This document shows, piece by piece, positions 33,363 through 43,528 of a stretch of 64,000 nucleotides of DNA. Numbering within the stretch: position 1 is the first letter of the stretch; each line of letters begins with the position of its first letter. Under the pieces are notes generated by a model. The model had not been told where the DNA came from and did not search any database. It worked only from the letters and a program-made list of their open reading frames with translations. A program made the translations under genes and the position numbers. The DNA is from Tolypocladium sp. Sup5 PDA-1 (lineage: Eukaryota; Ascomycota; Sordariomycetes; Hypocreales; Ophiocordycipitaceae): the NCBI GenBank assembly GCA_000750105.3, contig JPHH03000013.1, positions 496,001 to 560,000 on the forward strand, read 5' to 3'.

Positions 33363-33828
33363 TCGAGGGCGAGCAGCTGTCCTGGCCGCTCAGCGCACAT
33401 CAAGGGCGCCAAATGCAGAGCTGTGCGTGCCAGGCGAAGATGCGGCTGGCGAGTTCCGGGTGGTCCGGCGGCATGCCATGTTGGCTCGACCCTCGCGGGC
33501 TGCTCGCAACTTATGGGCGGAGCTCGGCGGAGTTTGGGCGAGTTCCGATGGGCTAGATCGTGGACCTTTGGTGTATTGGTAATCCGGATTTAGCGCTGAC
33601 GGACTTGTTGATGCGGCTTCCGTTGGCAATGTCGAACCAAGGAATGAGTGGAGAGTGAAGCTTGACCAGGGAGGTGAATTCACAGCTTCCTGTTCTGGTT
33701 CAGAACTTCAGATTCATCGTCCATCAACGTCATCCTCGCCCATCAAAGGATCACAACCATCCTAAATCCATTGCGCAAGTACACGGCCAAGTTTTGTTCA
33801 AGTTGCTGACAGTCACACAATGTTCCTG
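33363..33828. other. Intergenic
   Basis: Short GC-rich spacer holding the DUF1624 promoter; no gene seen. Confidence 0.4.
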
Positions 33829-35292
33829 TTACAAGTCCGCTGCACCTTCGGCACGACCATCCCTCCAACTCTTCTTCACCTCGTCCAGAAACGCCCTCGA
33901 CCGCAGCACATCCAGCGCCACGCCCGTCAGCCCCTTGGCAACCCTCGCGGCCCTCTCGTACGCATCCCTCGTCCCCGCCGCCTCCGCAAACTCCGGGTTG
34001 TGCGGCCCCTGCCCCCGCGGCCCGGCCCGGATCGCAAACGCCGGGCTCAGGCTCGGCATCGCGTAGCTCACGTCGCCCTGGTCGGTGCTCGCCTGCGTCT
34101 TGCCGCGCGCCGCGTCGACGCCCGGGCTCTCGGCGATCCTGTGCGGCGGCGCCAGCGCGTTGAAGTACGCCGTGTAGGACCGTGCCAGCGGGTCGTTGGC
34201 GACGTGGTCCTTGTAGGCCTCGCCCGGTGTGATCGTGAGGCGCGCGCCGGTTGCCTGCGCGCCAGCCTCGAAGCAAGCGTAGACCTTCTTCCGGAGCTCC
34301 TCGAGGCGCGCCTGCGAGTCCGCGCGCACGACGAACAGGCCCGCTGCGTAGGCGTGGATGATGTTGGGCGCGAGGCCGCCGTCGGTGATGTGGCCCTGCA
34401 CGATGTCGCCGGGCATGTTCTGCTGCCGCAGCATGGAGACGTTGTTGTAGGCGGAGACGAGCGCGTCCAGGGCGTTGATGCCCAGCCAGGGGTTGGCGGC
34501 GGCGTGCGCCTCGCGCCCGAAGAACTCGGCCCGGAACTGCGAGTATGCCGTGGTGCGCATCCGGGCTGCGTCGGGTGTGATGCCAGGGTGCGAGATGAGG
34601 TTGATGTCGACCTTGTGGTCCGAGTATGCGCCGGCTTCCAGGAGGCGGATCTTGCCCCCGCCACCTAGAGGCGATACGGTCAGGCAAGGAGAGTAGAAAT
34701 ACGGGCTTTAGAGGCTCACCTTCTTCTGCCGGGGTACCAAAGAGGACGATCTTGCCAGAGAGGTTGAGCTTCTTCAACACTTCAGCTGCAGCGACGGCGC
34801 CGAGAACAGAGGCGCTCGCAATGAGATTGTGTCCGCAGGCATGTCCTATTCCGGGGAGGCAGTCTGTTGCACGTCTCGTCAGCCGCCGGTCCTACAGGCC
34901 GCCCTCGATGCAGAGCTGAGCTGCCTACCCATCTCCGCGTTGAACGAGACGACGGACCCCCATTTGCCGCTGTCAAACACGGCCACCCATGCAGTCTTCA
35001 AGCCGTACGCGGAACGTGTCACGGCCCAGCCGTCTCGGGAGGCCATGAAGCGCGTGAGGACATCGTGCGCGATGAATTCCTGGTACCCCAGCTCCGGGTT
35101 GTCGTGGATCTTTCGATTCACAGGCCAGAACGTTTCGGCCGCGTCGTCTACGGAGCGGCTGATGTCGTCGAGCAGTTCCGGGGCCTTCGTTGGCTGGCCG
35201 GCATCGATTACCTCGTCCAGGTAGTCCTCCTTTGATATGACCACGAAGCCGTCGAGTTCATCGGCGTCGACAACATGAGCCATGTGAGACAT
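33829..35292 (-). CDS. M20 family amidohydrolase/peptidase (PM20D2/AbgB-like)
   Basis: Three exons on the minus strand: 35292-34929, 34863-34720, 34664-33829. The introns are 65 and 55 nt, both interrupting Gly/Asp codons in phase 1. The product is 447 aa. The first exon has the NRKIHDNPELGYQE segment. DCLPGIGHACGHNLIA carries metal ligands, GTPAEEGGGGKIRLL carries the catalytic Glu pair, and the lid/dimer domain has FFGREAHAAANPWLGINAL. The family cleaves amide bonds of N-acyl amino acids or dipeptide-like substrates with two metals in the cytosol. It is divergently transcribed from an allantoate-permease-type carrier 636 bp away, so uptake and hydrolysis of one substrate is plausible (inference). 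Confidence 0.92.
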
Positions 35293-35928
35293 TGTGAAAC
35301 TACCTCTCGGGTACGCGCGGGTGCATCCCAGTCACCCTGCGTCGGCGACTGCACAGTTCAATGCCCGGTGAGGAAGTGGGCAGATAAGAGTGACGCACGC
35401 GAGCAGCCGTATGTAGCCCGCCTACAAAGGTTACAAGAGCTCACTGACCCGCGCGACTCCGCATCGTCGGCCGCCGTCGGCCGCCATCGGCCTGGGGTAG
35501 CTCCGCCCAGCTCGGGCAGCCGGCGAACATGGACGAGCTGCACGACGCAGGTTGCGGGGAGCTGCCAATCAACGTGGGGGTTCTTCGATATCCACCTCGC
35601 GGCGGACCGTCGCTTGGTATTAGCCGATGGCAGCGGGCAGCGGTGGACGAGTGAATGCGGTTGCATTGTTATCTCAACCTCGTCAACAGGACGGCCGGCA
35701 CCGGCGAACTCCTCGACGCCTCCTCGGCCTAGACTGCAGCTGGTCTCCTCCACGAAACGGCCCATGGTTGCTGTTATCTCGTCTCTGAGAGATGTGAGGG
35801 CAGCAGGCAATGACTTTTAAGTTTGAATCCGCAGCACCGCAAAGTTCAAAGCGTTTATGAAGTTGCATCTACGTTGTCGGTGTAACTGTTGTTAAACATC
35901 GCAGCCCGACGGCTCATCGTGCACCGCA
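35293..35928. promoter_or_regulatory. Divergent promoter region between amidohydrolase and MFS carrier
   Basis: 636 bases separate the two start codons. No coding motifs and no clear TATA box are seen. Coregulation of the two genes is inferred from the arrangement only. Confidence 0.4.
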
Positions 35929-37673
35929 ATGACAAGCAGCCAAGCTCCCGAAGCAGCACCAATGGCGGACCATCGCGAAGCAGCCTCGGCGTCGGCCGAA
36001 AAGGCCATCTCTGCCGTCACTCCGTCGGACCCTTCGCCTCACACGGAAAAGATGGTGTCTCGCATCACCGACGAGGCCGGCGACCTGGCAGTCATGGCCA
36101 TCTCTGCCGGCGCCGTGGACGAGGCGTCCAGCAAGAGGGTCCTGCGGAGGATTGACCTGCACATCCTACCCTTTCTCTGCATCACGTACGCCCTGCAGTT
36201 CATCGACAAGACATCGCTGGCCTACTCGTCCGTCTACGGCATCATCCAGGACAACAAGCTCGTCGGCCAGCAGTACAGCTGGGCGAGCAGCATATTCTAC
36301 TTTGGGTACCTCATCGCCGAGTACCCCGGCGTGGCCCTGCTGCAACGCGTCTCCGTGGCCAAGTTCCTCGGCGTCAACGTCATCCTCTGGGGCGGTGTCC
36401 TCATGACCACGGCCGCCTGCTCGAGCTTCGCGGGCCTCGCCTCCGTGCGGTTCGTCCTGGGAATGACAGAGGCGACCATCTCACCGGGCTTCGTCGCCGT
36501 GACGGGCATCTGGTGGTCCCGCGCCGAGCAGGCCGGTCGCTCGGCCCTCTGGATCTCCTTTCTCGGCGTGGGGGGCTGCATCGGCGGGCTGCTTGCGTAC
36601 GGCATCGGGCACATCGGGGGCAGCCTGGCGCCGTGGAAGTACATCTTTCTCATCCTCGGCGCAATCACCGTGGTCTGGGGCGCGGCGTTCATCGTGCTCG
36701 TGCCGGATGGCCCTGCCAAAGCCAAGTGGCTGACGGAGCAAGATAAAGTCGTCGCGGTGCAGCGCGTGGCTGGCAACAAGACGGGGACGGGCCGCAGCAG
36801 GAGATTCGACAGAGCGCAGGTCATGGAGGCGGCAACCGACCCCGCGGTCATAGTTCTCGGGCTCATATCGTTTGTGAATGCCATTGGAAGCGGCGGGCTC
36901 AGTTTCGGCCCCCTCATCGTGCAAGGGTTTGGCTTCAGCCCGTTCAACACCATCTTGATGCAGCTGCCCCTTTCCGTCGTGCAGACTGTCGCGCAGCTCG
37001 GGTCAGGGGTCTTGTCCAGCAAGATAGGCAGTTCGCGGCTGCACGTGGGCAGCGTGGCGATGATACCACCGGTAAGTCGAGCTCGGCCGAGGCGAGGCCA
37101 CCGTTATGCTGGCGACTGGGCAAGGTGCTGACTCGTCCACGGATCATCGGCGCGTGCCTGATCAACCGCCTCGATGCCGCCAACAAATGGGGCCGGCTGG
37201 TTGGCGTGTGGCTGCTGGGGACGTATCCCGTGGGCTTCCTCGTCATCCTCGGCCTGCTGTCGAGCAACATCGCGGGCAGCACAAAGAGGTCCGTCGCCAG
37301 CGGCTGGGTGTTTGTGTGCTACTGCGTCGGGCAGATTGCCGGGCCGCAGTTCTTCAAGAGCACCGAGGCCCCCAAGTACCCGAGCGGCATCGTGGCGATG
37401 CTGTGCGCCTTTTGCATCAACCTCGCGCTCAACCAGGCGCTGCGGCTGCTCTACGTGCGGGAGAACAGGAAGCGTGACGCGACGCTCGAGGGCCTGGCGG
37501 AGGAAGAGGTTGAGGAACTCAGGCGCGAGAGCGAGCTGCGGGGCTTTGAGGACGCGACGGACAAGAACAATGTGAGCATGCGTATCCGCACACAGATGTC
37601 GCATCATCAAAGAGTCTTCATGTTGCTAACGGATTCCACGCGTTCGCAGGCCATGTTCCGGTATGTGCTGTGA
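35929..37673 (+). CDS. MFS transporter, allantoate permease (Dal5/ACS) family
   Basis: Exons: 35929-37071, 37125-37571, 37650-37673, giving 537 aa. An N-terminal tail of about 75 residues precedes the family segment DLHILPFLCITYALQFIDKT. SLAYSSVYGI, YFGYLIAEYPG, RFVLGMTEATISPGFV and the C-terminal FRYVL follow. The last intron is canonical (GTGAGC, CTAAC, CAG). The middle intron (donor GTAAGT at 37072) has a good branch (GCTGAC, about 37128) followed by CACGG, where relatives would have an AG acceptor at 37141-37142. The nearest real AG is at 37123-37124, which adds six residues (VLTRPR) in frame before IIGACLIN. Either the upstream AG is used or splicing is impaired. The substrate is probably an amide, ureide or small peptide. 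Confidence 0.85.
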
Positions 37674-38419
37674 GCGCGCGAGACCCTCCACGGTGCCGGC
37701 AAGAGGTGCGATGAACAGCGTCTGGGAGTCATCTCGGGACCAGGTGTCGATCCTGGAGATGAGGGCGTGCCCCTGCGAGGGACAATGGCGAGTGGAAACT
37801 GGTTGAGGTTGTCGCAATGCTCAACTGTCGCGGTGCGCGCTGTGTAGTCGTTGCCTTGGCTTCATTGGCACTCCGTAAGTTAGGTACTCGAGGCAGCAAT
37901 CGACCAGCCGTGACATTGTGCTATCCCAAGCTTGCCAAGCTCCATGGCCGTCGGCATTCTCCGCCCCGTTGCTGACCGTTCTGTCGACGAAGATGGAAAG
38001 GCTGCCGTTGCTCAGAGATGAACGGGGCAGAGTCGGCACCCGTACCCGCACGTGACCCTGCCGCAACGCGAGTGCGGAGCTCAAGCTCCCGGTCCCGCCA
38101 GCTCGGGCCCGATCAACCTTGTTGAACCAACGGTCAACCCACCCACCTCCGCGGACTATTTGACACCTCTCCGTCCACTTCTTGGCGACGGCACGGCACG
38201 GCGCAGCTCACCTCACCTCCACTGGGGGTCTGGGACCGGGCCACTGTGCGCTGCGTGCCGTCACTGCTGTGTGTCGGCGCGCGCAGGCGGGCACGGGGCA
38301 GGCACCGGCACTGGCAGACACGTCGTGCATCGTGCAGTCGTGCATTCGTGCATTCGCGGGGCATCACCAGCGTCATTGGACGCGAGGGAGCACGGCATAT
38401 CTACACGGCGTAAGGTGCC
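37674..38419. other. Intergenic upstream of the Zn2Cys6 gene
   Basis: About 750 bases of GC-rich sequence with repeated GCACGGC/GTGCATTCGTGC-like words at 38280-38360. No gene is supported. Confidence 0.4.
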
Positions 38420-39870
38420 TTGCACAGACGCCATCGTGGCTTCTACAGTACCGGCACCAGCGCCAGCGTCGACATGCGGCACAAGACCAGCCTGCCCTCC
38501 GACACCTCGTCCAACGACTCGCATGAGTCGTCGCCCGAGGCTCCGCCAGCGTCCGGCTCCCGCTCCGGCCCCGGGGCCGCTGCTCCTACACCCGGCCGGC
38601 AGGCGCTCAGCCGCCGCGGCCACTTCAAGTCCCGCCTCGGCTGCTTCAACTGCAAGCGCAGGCGCGTCAAGTGCAACGAGCTGCGCCCCGAGTGCTCACC
38701 GTGCCGCCGTCTCGGGCTGACGTGCGTGTACCCGACCTCGGCCGCGTCCTCATCGACACCGATCCGCGCCGCCCTGTCGAGCCTCACCCTCGAGGACCTC
38801 CGCTTCTATCACCAGTTTCTCACCACCGCGTTCCCCACGCTGCCTCTCCGGGGGGGGCAGGTCTGGTCCCAAGCTGCGGCCATGTCGTACAGCGTAAGAT
38901 GCCCCTGATCCTGTGCAGCCCACGTCCTCTAACCCAATGTGTGGGTGGCTGCTCTGGCAGTCGTACACTCATGCTCATGCTGTGGTTCTTAGTACGAGTA
39001 CCTTGCGCATGCGCTCCTCGGCCTCGGGGCTTCCCACCTCTCGCAAAATGGCAACACCGACTACACGGCCCAGGCCCTGCAGCACCGCGTCGTCGCCATC
39101 AAACTCGTCAACGAGCAGCTCGATCATCCGCCCAAGAGCCCCGCCGACGCAGACGCCTTGTTCGCCACCGTCATGTGCCTCGTCACCCAGTCTTCACTAA
39201 TGTCCGACAGCATGGTCGACTACCTGACCATGACGAGGGGCGCCAACCTTGTCGCAACGACCATTGTGCCAGACTTCCAAGCGTCCATCTTCCGCGCCTT
39301 CACCGCGGAAGGCCACATCAAATCCCTCACCTCCATGGTCTGTGAGCTGCCCAAGGATCTCCTGCTCGTCGACAACTTCAGGTCCTCGGTAACCAAGCTG
39401 AAGCCGATATGTCAAAAGCCCTGTGAGCTAGAGTATCTAGCCGCTCTCGTGCGGTGCATCGAGGCACTGCGTGCGTCGTCTCTCGACGGTAAGTTTCCAT
39501 ACACAGTGCACCACGCTGCGCCGTGACGTCGTTGCTAACTATACGCCACGCAGCCTGGAAAGAGTTTGTGCTGTTATTCATGCTGCCCTCCTACTTCAGC
39601 AACGAAGAATTCATCTCCTTTATTAACCCAGAAAATCATGCCGGCCATCTGCTCGCCATCCACATGTTCCTACTCGACTATATCCTGGGCCGGTTCTGCA
39701 TCGCCCCTTCAGACGAGCCGCCGTGCCCCGGCCGAAAGAACGTCATCATCTCTTGGACAAAGAACATGGCCGAGGCCCTTCCTCGCGACTGTCAAAAGTA
39801 CATTCAATGGCCGCTTCAGTATTGCGAGGTGCTCGCTCGCCAGGACGCGCGATATCTGTTGAGCCCATGA
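38420..39870 (+). CDS. Zn2Cys6 transcription factor
   Basis: Exons: 38420-38893, 38993-39488, 39554-39870; introns 99 and 65 nt. The product is 428 aa, or 410 if the Met at 38474 is used. Near residue 75 the basic segment GHFKSRLGCFNCKRRRVKC opens a CX2CX6CX6CX2CX6C zinc cluster, which binds CGG-type half-sites as a dimer in this family. The remainder resembles the fungal_trans_2 helical domain: QAAAMSYS joined to YEYLAHALLGLGASHL, then LVTQSSLMSDSM. The C-terminal half is short compared with many relatives but ends cleanly. As the only regulator nearby, it is a candidate for controlling the transporter/amidohydrolase pair or the CoA-ligase genes (inference). Confidence 0.9.
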
Positions 39871-41535
39871 TGCCGTCGGGACTTGGGCAAGTTAATTTCA
39901 TCAACCGCTACCCGGTCGCTTCATGTCCGGCATAGCCAGCTGGTGATCAGCCCCAAGGGTCTCACCGCTTGCTTGAGCGCATCCAGCTCCAGTTGTGCGC
40001 TTGTGACAACAAGCATCGGCGAGATGATCGCCTTGGATACCGCGCCTTGCCCCGTCATCTTAGTTCGGGAAATCTGGATGAAGCAATCCACACAATGTTG
40101 CTCTATGTTAGATGCCAACCATTGAGGGCACTGGCAGCAGACGACTGCGAACCAAGCTTTCAGCACACCTTTGTTACACAACATACGAGTATGCTCAAGG
40201 CTTTTGCTTAGACGGTTCGTGAAAGTGCAAGTGGATCGGAGGTGAGACTCCACCACACGAGTGGAGGGCTGTACCAAGAGATTGCCGTGGCATCACTTGA
40301 GTTGCTGCCTGGCGTCGAATTCTGCCCACACGGAGCACAAATCGGCATGAAGATGAGCTCGAGCCTACCGCTCGCTGGGCTCGACCGAAACATGTCCAAA
40401 TATGGTTGGGCCGGCCGTGGCGGTGTGGCTCGCTATTCATACTGCACAACGCCGACGGCGTCGCCTGCGACGGCGTCGCCTGTGGTGTCAATAACCACTG
40501 AGTCTCTTGTTGGCCGGTGCCAGTAAATACCAACGGTTGACTCCCGTGTATACTATGTATATGAGCAACTGGCTCTATTAGAATTGGAGTCGAGTAAATA
40601 GTCGCTTATGTCTGGTGAATTGCCCGGGTCAAACTGCATTGCCATGGTTCCCGTCTTACCAAGCTGGGCGAAAGTGAAGCATTCATAAACTCCAAAATCT
40701 TGACTTTGATCACAAAGGCTTTGCGGAGAAACCCGACGTCCCGTCCATCTGCAACACCGCTGCGTACAAGCCCGTCTGCGTCGCCGGCTGCTTCCGTCTG
40801 CTTTGCGGCCTGGGTCCACGAGACTCATCAATCATCGCTGTCCATGTGGGGCGCCGTGCTGTGACAAAGGATCCGGCACAAAGAGAGGTTAGCCAACGAT
40901 GCCAGCACGGGTTACGCGCCACTTCGACCTTCATAAGAACCTATATTTGGGTACTGCTGTCGTAACGTGCCTCCATGCAGGAGTTGGGGATGTCACCATC
41001 GTGGACAGGCGCGTTTGAATTATTCCAATTCCGTTCCAGCAACTCGTTGCACCCCACAGTCATACTTAGGGTCTCTTAGGCTGGGCTCATGTTTCGCGTT
41101 AACCTTTGCTGTGGCTTGTCAACTACTAGCATACTAGCTAGCTATAATATCCTGGGTAAAATGCATTAGAATGTGCTTTTTCTAGGAGATATGTTACCAA
41201 TAGTACCTCGGTCCGCGTGGCGATAGCTACTGTTGCATGGTGGGACGAGACGCGTCTGGCGTCCTACCCTACACCTCATGTCTCCCTCAACCGTCATGAC
41301 CTGGACGGCCGCAGAGCTGCTATGTAGCTTGGGACTGCAGCTAAATGGAGAATTAATTTCACCCGTGCAACGATTCACTCAAGTAAACGTCCGGCATATC
41401 AGGAGCGGACGTGCAAAGCACGCATTATCGCCGGGACATATGGTCTTCGGCGCTTATAACACACAATAGCATTGTGGGCATTCATAACAAATCATCACGT
41501 GATTCATTGGACAGCAACGTCCTCGAATCTTAAAC
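39871..41535. other. Long intergenic stretch before the tRNA
   Basis: About 1.7 kb with short motif-free frames only. The only structure I see is the 15-bp tandem duplication listed separately. Confidence 0.4.
40453..40482. repeat. Two tandem copies of a 15-bp unit
   Basis: CGACGGCGTCGCCTG is present twice head to tail. Each unit contains the near-palindrome GACGGCGTC. Confidence 0.7.
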
Positions 41536-41625
41536 GGTCTGGTGGTCTAGTGGTATGATTCTCGCTTAGGGAAAACCCTGATGCATTGCTTGCGAGAGGT
41601 CCCGGGTTCAATCCCCGGCCAGACC
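41536..41625 (+). tRNA. tRNA-Pro (AGG) with a 19-nt intron
   Basis: The acceptor stem GGTCTGG (41536-41542) pairs with CCAGACC (41619-41625). The anticodon arm CTCGC/GCGAG encloses a loop with anticodon AGG (41568-41570). The TTCAATCC T-loop follows the standard B box. An intron, 41572-41590, sits one base 3' of the anticodon at the canonical 37/38 position and contains CCCT, which can pair with the AGGG of the loop. The sequence lacks an encoded CCA, as in eukaryotes, and a T-rich terminator (CCCTTTCTTTTT) follows at once. Confidence 0.95.
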
Positions 41626-41862
41626 CTTTCTTTTTGCGTAATTTTATTCCATATTTTCTTTTTTTGCTTCGTGATTTTGGGGCGTGTTGCCTGGCTAGTG
41701 GTGAGGGTACGTACCCACACGGCGCGTCTGGTGGGGCCACGGAGCTTGGCGACGGGTAGTGTGGGGCTGGCCCTAGCTGGTTGGCCATCACGTGCCTTCG
41801 CATTTCTGGTGCGTCAATGGCGCGTCAGCGCGTCATTCATTGGGCGTGTCGCCTGTTCAGCA

Positions 41863-42921
41863 ATGGAGCAACAGAGCTTATTGTCCCCGGCGCTGACAGC
41901 TGCTGGCTCTCAGCAGTTGACGAGTACAGCAAATGTGCCTCCTACATCTACGGATACCTCCCACAGCCATCAGCCGCGGTCCGCGTCGGCCATCTCAGCC
42001 GCGATGAATTCCATCTTGTCCTCGATCTTCTCGCCGCGCAAGGAGTTGCCCGATACTCCGCGCGCCCGACCGCAGCCGACCCCGAAGACGTCGCCGACCA
42101 AGAAGCAGCAGGTCCGCGCAGGACGCGCCTCGACGGGCGGGCTAAACGAAGCGGCTACCACTCCGGTGAGTCTGCGCACGATTCCTCGCTGGCCCTCGCG
42201 GGCTCCCGTCACAGGGACTAACCGAATGCAGGTTCGCAAGACGAGCAAGGGCCAGCCTTCCAGCGCAGTTGCGTCGCGAGAACGGGGCGGCAGCACTGGG
42301 AAGCGCGGCACCGCGAAGCCTAGCACCCAAAAGCCCAGCACTGGAAAGCGAAGCACTGGAAGACGCAGCGACGTCCGTGCCGACGATGCCGACGCTCCGC
42401 TGTCCCCGACGCCTGCCGCCTCGAAGCGAACACCTCGAGGTGCGCCCAAGAAGCAGCCCGAAGCGAGCGTGCTGGCCGAGAAGCGGGGAAAGGAGGAACC
42501 AGAGCAGGAACCAGAGCAGGAACAGGAACAGGGAGACGAATACTCCTTCAAGCGCTTCGGCAAGTACCGCTGGGCGGGCAACTCGATCGAGGTCCAGGTC
42601 GAATGGGTCCAGGGCGACGTCACCTGGGAGCCCGAGGCCAACCTGCACCAGGACGCGCCGGAGAGCCTCTTTGCCTACTGGGAGCGACAGGGCGGGCGGC
42701 CGACCAACCCGTCCGACCCGGACCTGTACGACATCTTCGCCATCCGCAAGCACACCAAGGACCGCAAGCGGCTGCTGGTCGAGTGGGTGGGCTTCGGCCC
42801 CAAGGACGCGACGTGGGTGTCGCGCGCGGCTGTGGAGGAGACGGCGCCCGACGTGGCGGCCGAGTACTGGGCGAGCGTGAAGCCAGCTGCGAAGAAGCGG
42901 CGGACGAGAAGACGGCAGTGA
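41863..42921 (+). CDS. Double-chromodomain-like protein with basic N-terminal region
   Basis: Exons 41863-42165 and 42232-42921, 330 aa. The intron (66 nt) has GTGAGT, CTAAC and CAG; its length is a multiple of three and it contains no stop, so it is invisible as a frame break. Residues 1-190 are disordered, Lys/Arg/Ser/Thr-rich, with STGKR-type repeats and an Glu-Gln stretch. Two chromo-like modules follow: one around FGKYRWAGNSIEVQVEWV...VTWEPEANL, the second around IFAIRKHTKDRKRLLVEWVG...ATWV. A short basic tail (KKRRTRRRQ) ends the protein, suggesting a nuclear chromatin protein. A chromodomain captured from a retrotransposon is possible given its place next to a tRNA gene; no integrase is seen. 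Confidence 0.7.
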   Translation: MEQQSLLSPALTAAGSQQLTSTANVPPTSTDTSHSHQPRSASAISAAMNSILSSIFSPRKELPDTPRARPQPTPKTSPTKKQQVRAGRASTGGLNEAATTPVSLRTIPRWPSRAPVTGTNRMQVRKTSKGQPSSAVASRERGGSTGKRGTAKPSTQKPSTGKRSTGRRSDVRADDADAPLSPTPAASKRTPRGAPKKQPEASVLAEKRGKEEPEQEPEQEQEQGDEYSFKRFGKYRWAGNSIEVQVEWVQGDVTWEPEANLHQDAPESLFAYWERQGGRPTNPSDPDLYDIFAIRKHTKDRKRLLVEWVGFGPKDATWVSRAAVEETAPDVAAEYWASVKPAAKKRRTRRRQ

Positions 42922-43528
42922 TTTACAAGGGGGTGTGTAATGGCAATGTAATTTTAGGATGATGGACGGAGGGGGCGTTACGGCAATGTCGCGTGCGGCT
43001 GTTTTCTGTTTAGGACAGTGCTCTTGGTCTATGTCCACAGGCCTCTGCCGTCCGTTGCAAAATGACCTGATTTGATATGGCATCTGCCGTCGTTAGTGAA
43101 CGGTTCCACAAACAGACTCAATGTCGTCATAAATGTCTACACATCTCAACGTCCTACAGTAGCGACTCTCGCCGGCCTCGTTTACTCTACATCGTCGGCT
43201 TCAAACAGCGCTCGACCTTGGATTCATCTGGTCCGTGGTTGTCTTCGGCTATTACCTAGGTAACTTATGTGCTAGGACTTTTCTACCAGTGAGCGGCAAC
43301 GGCACTTTGCCTGACATCGACCTCCGTCCCTGCCTCGGCCCAAGGTCCACCTTCCCCGCGCCGCCTTCCCGGGACTCGCCCCGGCTCAGGAACTCGGCCG
43401 CATTTCAATCACGTGTGAGTACTTCGTATATCAGACTTGATGTCGACAATGTGCGATTGATCATCGTCCGCGGTATCTGCCCGTTTGCTTGCCTCGCTGG
43501 CACGAGCACCTCGCGCATTCATATAACG
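42922..43528. other. Intergenic upstream of the AtuA-like gene
   Basis: 600 bases with no supported gene; presumed promoter. Confidence 0.4.

Noticed and set aside
32427..33593. A 388-codon open frame on the plus strand, rich in Gln, Arg and His
   Set aside because: Antisense to the DUF1624 membrane protein; its composition is the mirror of hydrophobic codons.
42142..43083. A 313-codon minus-strand open frame
   Set aside because: Antisense to the chromodomain protein; Leu/Arg-rich shadow without motifs.
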